A stretch of DNA of 64,000 nt from Lamellibrachia columna (taxonomy: Eukaryota > Annelida > Polychaeta > Sabellida > Siboglinidae). A program made the translations under genes and the position numbers. The stretch spans positions 28,676,023 to 28,740,022 of the forward strand of contig OY759263.1 in NCBI GenBank assembly GCA_963662155.1. The letters run 5' to 3'. The notes below the pieces were generated by a model that saw only the letters and a list, made by a program, of their open reading frames with translations, did no database searches and was not told the origin of the DNA. Positions 63,796 through 64,000 of the stretch are shown here, piece after piece. Every line of letters starts with the position of its first letter. The first letter of the stretch is position 1.

Positions 63796-64000
63796 GTTTA
63801 TACTATATAGCATGATGTTACAAAACAACCGATCACACGTTATACATCGAATCCAGGACAGGCCACGCGACGATGTTCTTGTGCTCAAGTTCTAGCCAAG
63901 GCTTGATCAAAGGTGACGTAAGTGTTATACACACTAATATGAAAGGTGGCTAAGGCTGTCTAGGACTGCAATGATACGGAGTGAAGCATTCAGTTTCCCA

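Overview
The window is eukaryotic. It has GT-AG introns, a TATA-type promoter, non-LTR, Ty3/gypsy and hAT elements, tRNA-derived SINEs and very long microsatellites, and no operons or ribosome binding sites. The SINE and transposon mix fits a marine or freshwater invertebrate, perhaps a mollusc, but no species can be named from sequence alone.

The left third (1-23,600) is one large minus-strand gene that runs off the left edge. It has a TATA box (23,558-23,565) and a first coding exon (23,441-23,486) encoding a signal peptide and ending in phase 1. Two short Thr/Ser-rich exons follow (21,310-21,399 and 20,069-20,173). Then comes a tandem array of about 15 genomic units of about 1,090 bp. Each unit carries three Thr/Ser-rich exons of 126, 126 and 123 bp. 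All are phase 1-1, so a unit encodes exactly 125 residues. I resolved 44 intact array exons, all open and all with GT donors. The predicted product is a secreted mucin-like protein with at least 1,800 residues of Thr/Ser-rich repeat inside this window. The longest open frames in this region lie antisense to exon C or run across exon boundaries; they are not the gene. Seven of the 15 copies of exon A have lost the usual AG acceptor but keep a second AG nine bases downstream that preserves the frame. The 5' part of the array is decayed and has been invaded by a LINE inserted into an exon. That LINE's reverse transcriptase is split by an 830-bp AT/GT microsatellite.

From 24 kb rightward the window is mostly intergenic or intronic DNA. 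It holds a second LINE fragment, a decayed Ty3/gypsy element (34.2-37.0 kb, minus), a hAT transposase fossil (38.6-39.9 kb, minus), an intact 157-bp hAT-type MITE with a perfect 8-bp target duplication (59,120-59,276), two SINEs, a pogo/Tigger-like end (50,058), and about 20 tandem-repeat loci with periods from 2 to 116 bp. Only a few isolated exon candidates with good splice sites are visible there (54,177-54,364 plus; 58,926-59,082 and about 58,272-58,434 minus). None could be assigned to a family.
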